A stretch of DNA of 64,000 bases from Euglena gracilis (Eukaryota > Euglenida > Euglenophyceae > Euglenales), in NCBI GenBank assembly GCA_039621445.1, contig CP154956.1, forward strand, positions 38,652,553 to 38,716,552, written 5' to 3'. Below the pieces are notes generated by a model. The model was not told the DNA's origin. It searched no databases and was given only the letters and a program-made list of their open reading frames with translations. Shown here one piece after another: positions 32,994-45,691 of this stretch (positions are counted from its first letter, which is position 1; each line of letters starts with the position of its first letter). The translations under genes were made by a program, and so were the position numbers.

Positions 32994-35900
32994 TCACTCA
33001 CGCACAACCATCATTGGCTTGTCCAAGATTGCTTTCCCATCCAGATCATGAGATGCTTTCAGCGCGGCCGTAGCGTCCTTGAATGTCACAGTCGCTGTTC
33101 CAATGTATGTCCCATATGGCGTAGTGTCGCAAACCACCTGCTCGAGTCAAGGTTTTGGTGCCAAAGATGAATGTTGGACATCAGCCCACATCGGCGTCAT
33201 TGACGACCTTGAATTCATTGGGTCCCGAAAAAATATTGTGAAATATTGGGGGGGGGGTAACATGTTTTTTTACGAGGACATCGGGGCACAAAGTGATCAC
33301 ATCGGTTTTATCGACTTTTATCGCGATATCGGGGGGGGGGGGGTCAATCGGGGGGGAGATTTGGCCTGGGGGGGGGGGGGTGGGCAGACCCTAGGGTCGC
33401 CAAAGGTCGCCATGGTCGCCAAAGGTCGTGGGTGGGTCGATGTCAAAAAATGCGCTCCACGGCAAATTAGCGCAACATACACACAAAAGGTGTTGCACAC
33501 ACAAGGGATTTTTTTTTAGGGCCCTGGAACAGTTGCCTACGCCGCTACAATGCAAAAAAGACTGAGTAGGAAATACCCATAGCGACCTTTGGCGACCTTT
33601 GGCGACCGTGGGCAGACCCTAGGGTCTGCCCACAACCCCCCCCCCCCAGGCCAGATCCGGGAGCCGGGTCAATCCATCCAAATTTATCAGACCCCCCGGA
33701 AACCCAACATTGGTTTGCAATCACTTTTCCCGCCCAGCCAGCACCTCCTGGTGCGGACCCCCCTCCCAGGGTTGAGCGGCAAAAGAGTTTTTTTTGCAAC
33801 CCGGCTAAGGCGGGCGGGACCCAAAAATTTGTGGGACAAAGCGCAAAGCGTCGAAATTTTTTGAGAAAAGGGGTCACAAAACACCTCCAAAATTTGGCTA
33901 AAAATCCAACCCACCTGGATTTGGGCTTTTTCCCTGTTTTCGGGTTCCAGTGGGTCCAGCCCAGCAGCCTGGAAGGATCCCCCTGGACCCCCAGGGTAGA
34001 GGAGGAGCCCAGATGACTGCGGTGAGAAAAGAACAAAGGTATCAGCATCAACCCAACGCTTCATGCAGAGGGGGTCGGCGAGGGGTAGATTTATCCTGGG
34101 GGGGGGTAGTGGGGGTCGACCATGGTCGCTCTCGGTCGCCCTCGGTCGTGGAGGGGTCGATGTCAAAATGTGCGCTACATGCAAAATTTGTGCAAAATAC
34201 TACACAAAAATCGTCCATGTCACCCGGACACACCGTGTGTCCGGGTTATGGGCGCCGAAGGCGCCCATAACCCGGGTACACGGTGTGTCCGGGTTACAAT
34301 GGACGATTTTTGTCTATATCCGTTGACTAAGAGGCCCAAGACACACACTGTGTCTCGTGGAACTTAGCCACGCAATGTCTACCCCGTATTTTTTTGCGAT
34401 TTTTTGTCAAATTTTCAGTTCACAAGGACACACACTGTGTCTCGTGGACTGGCAGTCCACGAGACACAGTGTGTGTCCTCGTGAACTGAAAAAATCAAGA
34501 ATTCCCACTGGTCCGACCAACAAGTGCCCCCCAATAACTTGGCCTTTCGGCAACTTTTGGCTTAGAGCATAAAGGTTTCTCGTGGACAAGTTTTACCACA
34601 TTCCACCACCTGTCCAATTGTGGGTTTTGTGGGGTCACCGTTCCTTTGAACCCACCCTGTCGTGAGCTAAATGTTGTGGTCTGTGATGTGTGTGGGCTGT
34701 CGTACCACTGGAAGTGTGCTAACCTGGTGCGTCCCCCAAAGCATGGGTCCTGGATTTGTGAGTCGTGTGTTGGCTCAGTAAGGCGTAACGCTGGGCTCCT
34801 CGTTACGTCTCCTCGTTGTCTGTTATGCCGTTCCGTGTCCCGACGACCATTGTTCCAAATTCGCGCCAACTGTCTCTCAGCTGTTACAGCTCACGGTTGT
34901 CCGGTGACCATCTTTCCACTGCCCTGCTGCATTGCATTAGATGTAGAACACCTCGCATTTCTGGCAAACACCTTTTATTTTTCAGTCCACGAGTGTCCAG
35001 TGTGTCCCAGTGTGTGTCCCAGTCCACGGGGACACACACTGTGTCTCGTGGACTGCCAGTCCACGAGACACAGTGTGTGTCCCAGTCCACGGGGACACAC
35101 ACTGTGTCTCGTGGACTCAGTCCACGAGACACAGTGTGTGTCTTGGGCCTCAGTCCACGGATATAAGCAAAAGGCGTTAGTTACACACACAAGGGATTTT
35201 GTTATTTTAGGGCCCTGGAACAGTTGCCTACGCCGCTACATGGCAAAAAAGGTGGAAAAAAACCAGTAGGAATCACCCATAGCGACCGAGAGCGACCATG
35301 GCCAGATCCGGGAGCTGGGGTCGGCTGACGGGGGGGGGTAAACCCTGGATACCATAACCAGAATACCATGCCCCCCCCAAAGAAGACCCCCCCTGGAATT
35401 TTGGCTCTTGAGGGGGGTCTTATATGGGGGGGCATGGCAGACCCGGTATTTTTTGGGGGTGCTACCCCTATGACCCCCCCTGTGACCCCCCCCCGTAACC
35501 CCGCAAAACGACTTCAATTTCATACAATGGGGGTGTATGGGGCACGAAGGGGGGTCGTCTCAATCGTTCAGGTGCAAACCCACCCCTCAATCGAAAGCTC
35601 TTTTCATCAGACGACTAGTGATCACCGCCAAATTCAGCCTCACCGCCTGGTGCTCTTATTTCATGTCACTGGGAAATCCTAATTTACAATTCTTGTATCC
35701 CCCTGGACCCCTCACGTCGTCGATTCGAACAGAAAAATGGTTTCTGTTTGGCTTATGCTTCTGAAACCAAACAGCACCAAAATCACCACAAATTTCGACT
35801 GAGATTCTGGCCGATCCGACGATCGCGAGCGTATCTCCAGCTGCGTGCAACGTCAGGGTTCCAAACATACAATTGCTTACCGACCCCCGGGGGGCGGAGG

Positions 35901-36920
35901 GGGGGTCACTCCACTTTTTTAAAAACCAGTCAGTCACTTTTTTTTGGGAAGCCAGTCAGTCACTACCCCCCCCCCCCCGGGGGGGGGGTCGGCCACTCAG
36001 AAAAACGGCCACTTTCCAGTCACTTTAGGTCATTTTAGGCCAAAAAAAATTTTCCGGCGCATTCGGCGCCGGGGTCACTCAAGCCACTTTTGCCCACTCC
36101 TGGCCGACCCCCCCCCCGGGGGGGGGGAGGGGGTCCAGGCCCAAAACCAGTCAGTCACTCTGAAAAAACCAGTCACCCACCCCCCCGGGGGGGGGGGTGG
36201 GACAGTGCTTAAGCAATTGTCTGGTTCCAAATTACCCCTCGATCGAAAGCTCTTTTCAACAGACGGCCAGCGGTGGTGATCAGATTTTTCCATGCTGCAT
36301 TGTACTCTATTTCCAAAAAAGGGCCAGTGTTCACCAAAATTGGATATCCACCCCAGTGGTCCCCAAATTGCAAGTTTCATTGTGCTACATGGTTCAAACC
36401 CTCCCTAACCCCTAACCCCGGGTTTTAGGACAGAACCGGCGTCCGGAAAACCCGTGGGGGGGGGGCGCCGGTTCTGTCCTGAACCCGGCGTCCCAAACGC
36501 CGATTTAAATTTAACTGACATTTTTTCTCTTTGAAATTTTTTGGACTTTCAATGGCATTTTTTTTTGCTTCAAAACCAAAATTTTGAGAAAATGTTGAAT
36601 TTTTGGAAGGTGTGAAAAAAATGGGGGTTTGAGGGACCTCCCACCTCCCATATGGGTCCCAAAATGGGTCAAAACAACACCCAGCGCCAAAGGCACCGGA
36701 AATTTTTTCGGGTCCAAAAATTGTTGGGGAAGAGGTGGTGGGGGGGGTGGTCGGAGGGGGTGGGGCCCCAAGAGGTGGTGGGGGGGGGGGTGGTCGAAGG
36801 GGGTGGGGCCCCACCCACCACTCTGGCTGTTTGGCCGATTCCCGTTCTGCCCTGCCCCGGTCTCTGGGAGGGGGGTCCAGCCAGCACCTTTTTTCAGCCG
36901 GCTGCGACCCTCCGGGGTCC

Positions 36921-37012
<92 letters not shown>

Positions 37013-38589
37013 ACATGCACGCACGCACACACTCACACGCACGCACGCACCACGCACACACTGATGAAACACGCGAAGTATCACCTTTCCCGGGATTTTT
37101 ATCAATCATGAGCGACTGGATCCCAGTTTTCTGAATCTCCATTTGACCCTCCATCAGGGCAGAATGGGAAGGCCTGGTGGGGGGTCAACCCCCCCCCCAA
37201 CCCGGGAGGTGGGGGGGGGTGGGTCGACCCCCCCCCAGCATTTTCACCAATTTTGTGAAAACGGGGTCCTTCAGACAATTAGCCAATTAGGGGGGGGGAC
37301 AATCAGGGGGGGGGGGCTCGAGGACCCCTGCCCCCAAATTTTTTCCCTGTACAAAATTTGTCGATTTTTTGTGTATAGTTGGATTGGTAATGACTTTTTC
37401 TGATCCAGCGAATTTTAAATTTTTTGAAACGGACGTTTTTGGAGGTTTTCTGAGCCCTTTTTGCGGCCTTGCCGAAATTGGCCAGTCTTGTCCCGGAGGC
37501 CAATTAGCCAATTATGGGGGGGGCAAATTGGGGGGGGGGTGAGGGCAGATCAAACTAGGAATTTATCACACATTGGCAATTTTGATTCCTAGTTTGGGTG
37601 TTAACTCCTAATTAGGTGCCATTTTTTGGCTCCTACTGGAATGCGGAAACACTTCATGTGTGGGTTGCGGGGGGGGGGGGGTTGCGGGCACCCCCGACAC
37701 CCGAATAAGCACAAGCCTGGATGGAAAACAAATTTTTTTCACAAAAAAATCTCAAAAATTTCAGGGTTGAAAACTGGTATTTTTTTAGGAGGGGGGTGAA
37801 AAAGAACATGGTTGACTTTGACTATTTTCTGGGATGCAACCCCCCTGGGATGCAACAAAAACAATTTCGTGAAATTAGACATTACATAGGACAAGTTGGA
37901 GGGGGTGTGGGGTGTGAGGTTCTGAGTGTGGGACAAGCGGTGGAGGTGTGGGGTTCTGGAAGGTCACGTCTGAGACATTTTTTTCGGTCAGACGGACTGA
38001 ACAATGTCAGATGGACCAGCCAAATTCTGTCAAAAGAATTGGGTGCAGGAGTGCAAAAGGGTGATTTGTTCTCAGTGGTGGTTGCTTGTTTGTGGGGGAA
38101 AATTCCCCTGTTTTTTTTGGAACTTCACATCACCTTGGATCACACAAGTACCATGTACCCCCACCCTGGATGGTCCACCCCATTACTACTGATGCACGGC
38201 ACCATGCCCCCCCCCCCCCGATTGTGTCCCATTCCAGTTCGACCACAGGGTGTGTAGGCTATCGGGGGGGGGGGTCTGGCTAATGGCAACTGGAGATACG
38301 GGGGTCCAGGCAAAGTGCGGCGAAAGGGGTGTGGGACACTATCGAGACCCTACCAGGGTTCAGGGTACTCATTTGTCCATTGGGGGTTGGGTCCTTGGGG
38401 GGGGGGAGGACCAGTCTTTCAAGTACGATGGCCGTCCTATCTTTCTTGATCGGCAACCATGCATTTTTTTGATGCCAAAACCTCATCCAATTCTCCACAA
38501 GTTGCAAAAATAGTTTCCAGCTCCTTCTCCAAGCTGAAATATGTCTTGTGAAAGCCTGATGTGAGGTTGGAAACTTTTAGAGTTGCCAT
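32994..38589 (-). CDS. Single-RRM RNA-binding protein, 2 exons, 83 aa
   Basis: Exon 1 is 38589-38482 and exon 2 is 33137-32994 (252 nt). The intron, 38481-33138, is 5.3 kb with GT-AG ends (GTTTTGG, GAGCAG). Joined, the protein reads as one RRM fold: KVSNLTSG (RNP2-like strand, residues 5-12), KELETIFATCGELDEVV (helix 1 to strand 2), GTYIGTATVTF (RNP1-like strand 3), DATAALKASHDLDGKAIL (helix 2) and DKPMMVV (strand 4). RNP1 is divergent, with YIGTATVTF in place of the usual G-F-A-F-V-x-F. The spacing resembles ALY/REF-type RRMs, but no flanking basic motifs are present. It probably binds RNA or proteins in mRNA processing; that is inference. A CAG lies just before the ATG, suitable for leader trans-splicing. 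The intron is filled with repeats and with the PHD-containing element. Confidence 0.82.
34205..34318. repeat. Palindrome with GGGCGCC core, right copy
   Basis: Inverted copy of 31690-31805; the arms are CACCCGGACACACCGTGTGT and so on around a GAAGGC centre. Confidence 0.88.
34305..35170. mobile_element. Palindrome-ended element, right copy, with a PHD finger
   Basis: It has the same termini and flanking shared segments as 30655-31700, in inverted orientation. The unique middle (34607-34855) encodes a PHD finger instead of the ORF found in the left copy. The junctions with the shared segments fall at the same places in both copies: after ACCTGTCC, and before GCGCCAACTGTCTC. Confidence 0.78.
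34612..34860 (+). CDS. PHD-type zinc finger fragment inside the element
   Basis: The frame shows C-x2-C (CGFC), C-x2-C (CDVC), H-x2-C (YHWKC) and C-x2-C (WICESC) with PHD spacing (C4HC3) and the conserved Trp two residues before the last CxxC pair. PHD fingers usually bind histone H3 tails and occur in several transposon proteins. No ATG is seen; the frame continues into the segment shared with the left copy, so it is an exon or a fragment. The surrounding transcript is unknown. Confidence 0.6.
35560..36410. repeat. Inverted copies of the GATCGAGGGG dispersed repeat
   Basis: Two partial copies in opposite orientation to 29222-29800 are separated by sequence rich in CCAGTCAGTCACT words. Those words also occur at 32685-32720, 36140-36180, 53210 and 55565-55620. 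Confidence 0.75.
36923..37008. repeat. (CA)n microsatellite
   Basis: About 43 uninterrupted AC units inside the RRM gene intron, followed by a degenerate GCACGC tract. Confidence 0.97.
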
Positions 38590-39009
38590 GAAACCTGACA
38601 GCATGAGAGAACAGACTTTTGTTACCCACATCGGGTTGGGGGTATTACTACTGAGAATCGCCCTATTTGACGCGAAACGCTTCAAAGGCGTTTCCCACGA
38701 GGAGTGGGCCAATTTTGCAATTTTATTCAGGGATAAACGCCCCCAGAATAACTGTGAGAGACGCAGGAAATGGAAACACTCTGATTCGGGTTTTTGGATT
38801 TGTGGTTCATTTGGGGAAGGATGTGTTTTGGGTAACAACAATTAGTTTTCCAATCGAATGATGGCATGGTGGCGTCAAGGAAGAATTTAACCCCCAGGTC
38901 AGTCCAGGTTCATTGCAATGGTATTGAATATAAACAAATCCGAAGTTAATTTGAAAACTCGAACAACCTTCATGTAACATTCTGTGATCTTCCTCTGTTC
39001 TCCAGGAAA
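38590..39009. promoter_or_regulatory. Spacer between divergently oriented genes
   Basis: The RRM gene starts leftwards at 38589 and the next coding exon starts rightwards at 39006-39010. The 420 bp between them are free of the G runs and repeats common elsewhere, which fits a shared 5' regulatory region. No specific element is recognised. A + strand frame at 38745-38860 (DAGNGNTLIRVFGFVVHL) has some protein character and might be an upstream exon instead. Confidence 0.4.
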
Positions 39010-42000
39010 ATGGAGACTATGTCCGCCAGCTTCAAGTGGAAAAAATTTGACTCTCAGTACTACCGGTTTGATTTTAATGGCGACGGTAAGTGCGTTTTTT
39101 TCAATAATCCTTTCTCAATTCTTGGCTTCAGGCTCAGAGAACCAGCGTCGCATTTTGTGGAAAGGACAAGGCATTGGAGAGCCAGGATCTCACTTCCCAG
39201 TGATTGGTGATTTGAAGATGGCAGAAGGTTCACATTACTTCAGGTTTGTCTTTTTTGAAATGAAAAAAAAAAAGTGAAATGTGTGAATTGGAATGCCCAG
39301 TGTCCCCCCCCTCCAAGAGTGGCCATTTTGGGGTCCTGTGGTGCCTGGGGTGGCCACTTTGAGGGGGGGAGGTGAATTTGACGGGCGGCTGATCCGGGGC
39401 TGCTTTTCGAAACGCACCTGCAGACATTTAAGGTGCAGTGACAGTGACGTTAGGCAGTGTTTGCAACTTGCCTTTGGTCAACCCTGCACCTTCATCAACC
39501 GACATAGAAAAATTTCAGTGGCGGTCGGATAGCAAACAAATACCTTTTTTGAAGCCAGAAGAAATTTTTGAGGGATGCCGCCGGCTGTTCAGAAACGTGA
39601 TAAATTGGCCCCTACAAGGCCCAACTAGGGTTAATACACATGGGGGGGGCCCTCGCTCGGGTCCCCCCATGTTTTTAACCCTTGTTGGGCGGCTCTTTGG
39701 GTTCGCTGCGTACCTCGTAGAGACCCAATCTAACAACGTTGAGCGGGAAATGTTCTGCTGTTCGGATAAGAATCGTAACCCTAACCCTACCCCTTCAAAT
39801 AACGTCAGAAATTCCTTTTTACCACAGGTTAACGCCATCAGGAATTCTTTTTATGCTAAATTTTCACTTTTTATGCTCCACAGGGTTTGGCCAAGGGCTT
39901 GGATGCTTTTGAAAAGGAAAACCATCGAGGTCGTTCCCATCCCATTATTCCGCACGGAGCCTGGATTTCTGGCACTTTGGAAACCAAAATTTGGCATTAT
40001 TGGGGGGCATTTCTGTAACTTTGGGGAATAGAATTTGGCATTTTGGCAGCTTTGGTAACCAGATTTCGGCATTTTTTTTTGGCTCTTTGGAACTGAAATT
40101 TGGCATTTTGGGCACTCTGGTGACCAAAGTTTGGCATGGGAGACAAATGTTTGACATTTTTGCAACTTTGGTGCTCTTTGGGAACCAAAATTTGCTTTTT
40201 TTGGCACTTTGGTCGGCAAATTTTGGAATTTTTGGCACTTTTGAAAACAAAATGTGGCATTTGGGGCACTTTGTGACCAAAATTTGGCATTTTCGGCACT
40301 TCAGCACCAAAATTTGGCATTTTCGGTACCTTTGGAAACAAAATGTGCATTACAATGTGCATTACACATACTTTCTCCGCCCGAGTCTGGGTGGGGGGGG
40401 GTGGGTCGGGACACGGGGGGGACACACGGGGGGGGGGGACACGGGGGGAACATGCCGCTTTTGGGAAGGGCCATTTTTTGCCTCAAAATCTCAGTTTTTT
40501 GAGTGATTTCCTTTGTTTTTGGATTTGAAAGGGGATTTTTTCGGGAATCGAATGAGGTCACTAGTCCGGACACGGGGGGGGACACGGGGGGGGGGACACG
40601 GGGGCAACACCCTCTAGAATTGCATCTAAAACACAGACTCTGACCTGAACCTGTCTTGAATTTCACTGTTGTGAACATGTGTTAGGGTCAGGGTTAGGGC
40701 CTTGCACACCCAAGGAATTTTTGTCAATGGCCATGGAACTCGGCCCCGGGCGGATAATTGGCTATGACGATCCTGGAGGTCGTACCGACCTAGGTCAGCC
40801 CAACCATTGGTCGGCTCGACCATGGTCGGGCCGACCACTGGAGGTCGGGCCGACTAGCCAATGAACCGCATTACCCCCCCCCCTATTTCAAAATTTTCAA
40901 AGGAATTTTGACTATAGGAGGTTAGGCAGGGGTGGGGGGGGGGTTGGGGGCTTCGCCCCTAAAGGAATTTCAATGGAGAAACTTCACCGGTGAAGTTCAC
41001 CGGTGAAGTTCACCGCCATGTATTTCCAATGAAGAGGGGGGGGGGGGGGGGGGTCCCGCCCGAAAAACCCAAAGTCACCGCCTGATCTCCATAGGTCGGT
41101 ATAGGTCGGGCCGACCATGGTCGGCCACCATTATGGTCGGCCCGACCATTTGGAGGTTGGGCCGACCATATGGTCGGTAGAAACGACCTCATGGTTTTCC
41201 ATTTCAGAAGCATAAAAACCCTTGGCCAAACCCTGCGGAACACACAGATGGGCAATTTTACCTACCTGGGTGCACACAAAAGGAGTTTGTTGGGGGGCGC
41301 GTTTTGGCCATCCTTGCCTTGCACACACAAGGGGATTTTGTTATCTTGGGCGGGGGGGGCTCCGGGGGGGGGGAGCGGCAGCCAATGGTCGGTACGACCT
41401 CCGGGATCGTCATAGCCAATTATCCGCACGGAGCCATGGAACTCACCTGATTTGGCCGTTTTTCATCATTTTTTTTTGAATTTGGGACGTTTTTTGACGT
41501 TTTTAAGGACAATCGGATGTTTTTCCATCGTTTTGAACTGAAATAAGAGAATCAAATTTTGAGGGGGGCTGAAATTTCTAAAAAAGGGGGGTATTGGACT
41601 ACATTGGAGGTCAGGCCGACCTGGTCGGCCCACCTCCGGAGGTCGATAAGCCATGGCCAATGGTCGGCCCGACCTCCAGACGGGCCAAACATATGGTCGG
41701 TAACCCAAACAGGTCGGGCCGACCTGGTCGGCCCGACCTGTAGTCAAAAGTCCTTTGAAAGGGGGGGGATGATGCGGTACAGTGGCCATTTCTTTCGACC
41801 TCCAGAGGCCCGACCATAGGTCGGCCCGACCTCCAGAACTAGCATTGCCAATATTCCGCCCGGGGCCCAGAAATCCAAAATTTTGTTTCCAAGTGCCAAA
41901 AATATTGAATATGGTGACCAAAGTGCCGAAAATGCCAATTTTGACCTTCCTGGGTGTGGAAGCATCCTCCAACCAGCCAGAAATAGGGCCGGCGTGGGGG

Positions 42001-45000
42001 GGGGGAGCGCATCGGTGCAAACGGCAGAAACCCGGCTGGGGAACATCAAGAAAAGCTGTGGAAAAGAACAAGAGAGTCCGCCCGGTTTCAAAAACTGGTT
42101 TCTGGACCTGGCTCGGGCGTGAGTCCGGGGCTCAGGACCCAGTTTGCAGTGTATTTGACCCCCCCCTCAAAAATAGACCCATAGTGGGCATTTTTTGTTT
42201 TTTTTCAAAAAAAACAAAACAACGTGCTTTTTTCAAAAAGAAAACGTCAAAAAAACAAAAGGGAAATTTCATTAAAAAAAAAATCTTTATGAGACACCCA
42301 ATCCTTCCTTTAAAACCGTTAACCGTTCACGGGCTTCCCCACGTGAGGAAACGGGGTGCGTTCACGGGTGCGCACTACGGCACCCGTGAACGGACCCCGT
42401 TTTCACATATGCGCACCCGTGGTCGGTTCACGGGTGCACAGACGGCAGCCGTGGACGGAATTTTGCCTTTAAAAAAGGGAAAAGATTTATGCAGTAGGGA
42501 AGAGGATTTGAAACAAATGGCGAACCTGGTGAACTTGAGGGGTGGGGGCAGGAATGCAAGAGGTGGCATAGGGAACTGACACGCGGCAAACTAAATTTCG
42601 GTGCGAGGCACATGCTCGCGATGCCTTTCGGCATGGTCAGAGGAACAACAGGACGGATAACTCAACGACAACCCTGACAAATCCACGCTTTTTTCGGCGC
42701 GCGACGCAGCTCAGCACACACAAAATGATACGTTCAAAACTGTGAGCAACTCGGCCGCCTGCAAAACTGTGTTTGTCAACCCACCCTTGGCCTCCATTGC
42801 TTTTTTGGCCCTTTCGTGCGTGACGAGTGGCTTCATTAACGCATTGAACTGCAGGAACTGGGACACAGACGATGGTACAATGATGGCATAAACGGGAGCC
42901 AATGCCTTGTAAATGTTGCTTACAGCATTTACATAGGTCCGAAAACTGGACACTGGCATGGAGCGAAGGCTCCCATCTTTTCCTACCTTCTCCTGCCTTG
43001 TCTGGACCCAGGCATCGGCTTCCTGCTGCGTCTTGAAAAGTTCACGAGCATCAACGCACCATCTGGCCCATCCCACCAAAACTTCGTCCAAAGAGCCAAA
43101 AACAACGCCATGCCGGTTGCAAACATCCATATACTCCAAAAAACACTTTACTGCGGCATGGTTCTTGGGGCCCAAGTCACAATTTTGACCACCGGTGGGG
43201 AGACTGCCTAAAAGGGCATCCACCGCAGCAGCTCCTAGGGAGCCGGCACCACGTAAAACAGCCAGAAATTCATCTACGTTGGGGGGGCGGGGCATCTGTG
43301 CTTCCATCATGTTGGCAAAACGCTTCATCGGACTGTGGGGAAAAGCAGCAGACAGACAGAAACACAAATGTTAAAAACCCAAAAAATTCAAATTCCGATC
43401 ACGGGTAACACCTTGCGCAACCGTGGTCGGTTCACGGGTGCACGCACGGCAGCCGTGGACGGAAATTCCGTTCACGGGTGCGCACACTACGGCACCCGTG
43501 AACGGCCAAAGTTCACCCGTGAACGCCAAAAACGAGATTTTTGACCCCCTAGGCATCTCGTTAGGAAGCGCTTGCCTACTGCGAGGAAGCCCGTGAACTT
43601 GGTTAACGGTTTTAAGACAAAAGCGGGGTCCGATCACGATTCCCGGTGGAGAAACGGGGGGCGCCTACGGCGCCCCCCGTTTCTCCACCGGGAATCGTGA
43701 TCGGACCCCGCTTTTTCTTATAGAATCCTAATAAGTTCAAAAACTGCCAAAAATGGCCAAAAACATCCAAAAATGCAAAAAAAAATGCAAATTTGTGGCT
43801 TTTTTCATTTTTGTGGAAGGAAGTTTTTGGCAGAAATGACCCAGAAGTTGCCCAAAAATGATTGAAAATATGCGTTCAAAATTTCTTCCTTGCAAAACCT
43901 CGTGGTCTTTTTTTAAAAAAAACTTGTTGAGTTTAAAAAAAACAAAAAACAACGTCAAAAAAAACAGGCCTGCCCACTATCTTAAATGAATCGATCTTTG
44001 GCTGGAAATTCAAACAAAAAAAAACAGGACTTCGCGGAATTTTTCTGGGGAAATGCAACTAACTTTCTCCTCTCATGCTGTGCCATTTTCTTATGCTCTC
44101 AGGATTCATTTCATGTGCGACAACTTCAAAGTGGGAGGAGCAACTGCTGATTGTCCACTCAACAAACCCATTGGTGCGTGTCCTGCATCAACATGTCACA
44201 CCCATTCTATGTAAAAGTTGTGGCAATAACCCGTATTCCCCCCCCCCAATAATAACCAGGTTTTGAATAGTGCTGAGCTCTTAATAAGCGCGCACCCACC
44301 CCTTCATTGACCCCTCCATACATACTGGCACACCGCATGGAGCTCTTTTGACTGAAATTCATGTGTTTGTGCCAGAAACATGGCGCTGGCGGGTCGAAAA
44401 ACGCTCGTTTTCGGCTCAAAACCAGTTTTTCCGGGTCCGGGAGGCCAAAAAACGTCGTTTCGGGCAAAACAAATTTTTCCGATTTTTTTCGACTTTTTTG
44501 ACCCGGATTTGACCCAAAGCCAATGGGTCGGCGGCCCAAAACGGGGCGCTGGCGGGTCGAAAAACGCTCGTTTTCGGCTCAAAAACTGTTTTTCCGGGTC
44601 CGGGAGGCCCAAAAACATCGTTTGGGGCCAAAAAAATTTTTCGATTTTTTTCGACTTTTTCGACCCGGTTTTGACCCAAAGTCAATGGGGCGGCGGCCCA
44701 AAACGGGGCGCTGGCGGGTCGAAAAACGCTCGTTTTCGGCTCAAAAACAGTTTTTCCGGGTCCGGGAGGCCAAAAAACATCGTTTCGGGCAAAAAAAATT
44801 TTTTCGATTTTTTTTGACTTTTTCGACCCGGTTTTGACCCAAAATCAATGGGTTGGCGGCCCAAAACGGGGCGCTGGCGGGTCGAAAAACGCTCGTTTTC
44901 GGCTCAAAAACAGTTTTTCTGGGTCCGGGAGGCCAAAAAACATCGTTTCGGGCAAAAAAAAATTTCGATTTTTTTCGACTTTTTTGGGCCGAAAACGGCC

Positions 45001-45657
45001 AAGTCGAACAGAGGGAAAAGTGTACAAAATGGCCTGAAATGGCCAAATTGGCCAAAAAAACGCCTGTATCTCGGGCTGGGCGGGGAGTTGTGGGGAAACC
45101 ATAATCCCAGTAGATAGAGCGTTCCAAGGGCTTCAATTTAGGTCTCTGGACATTTCCTTTGATTTTGCACCATTTTCGAGAAAATTTGAAAACATCGATT
45201 TTTTGACCCCCCACCCCCCGAAAACGGCTAAGTCGAACAGAGGGAAAAGTGTACAAAACGGCCAGCTGCGCCGAAGACGGCCGTATCTCGGGCTAGGCGA
45301 GGAGTTGGGGGGAAATCAAAATACCGGTGGATGGGGCGTTCCAAGGGCTTCAAATTAGGTCTCCGGACATTTCCTTTGATTTGGCTTCATTTTGGAGATA
45401 TTTTGAAAATTGACATTTTTTTGGCAGTCCAAGGGGGGGGGGGGCTCATCCAGGGGGGGGCGGGTAAATCCTACTGAGTTTGGACCCCTTCGCGCGTGAA
45501 TAACTCGGGCCTGGCGGGGAGTTGGGGGTCAAACCCAGGTGATTCGGAAACTAGGAATCCAGTCGCTCGCGACTGAAAAAAAAAATTCCGGGAACCGGGC
45601 CGGGATCATGGTGATAATCCGTCGGTTCCCGAGGTGGCCCCGACCCGGGGGGGGCCC

Positions 45658-45691
<34 letters not shown>

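Noticed and set aside
30665-35165. GTCCACGAGACACAG repeats considered as a CRISPR array
   Set aside because: The host is a eukaryote, the repeats are back-to-back palindromes without regular unique spacers, and no cas-like gene is present.
39424-39532. An extra terminal exon ending in TAG after 39243
   Set aside because: Joining 39243 directly to 44103 keeps phase and gives a better protein join, and the following exons continue the frame.
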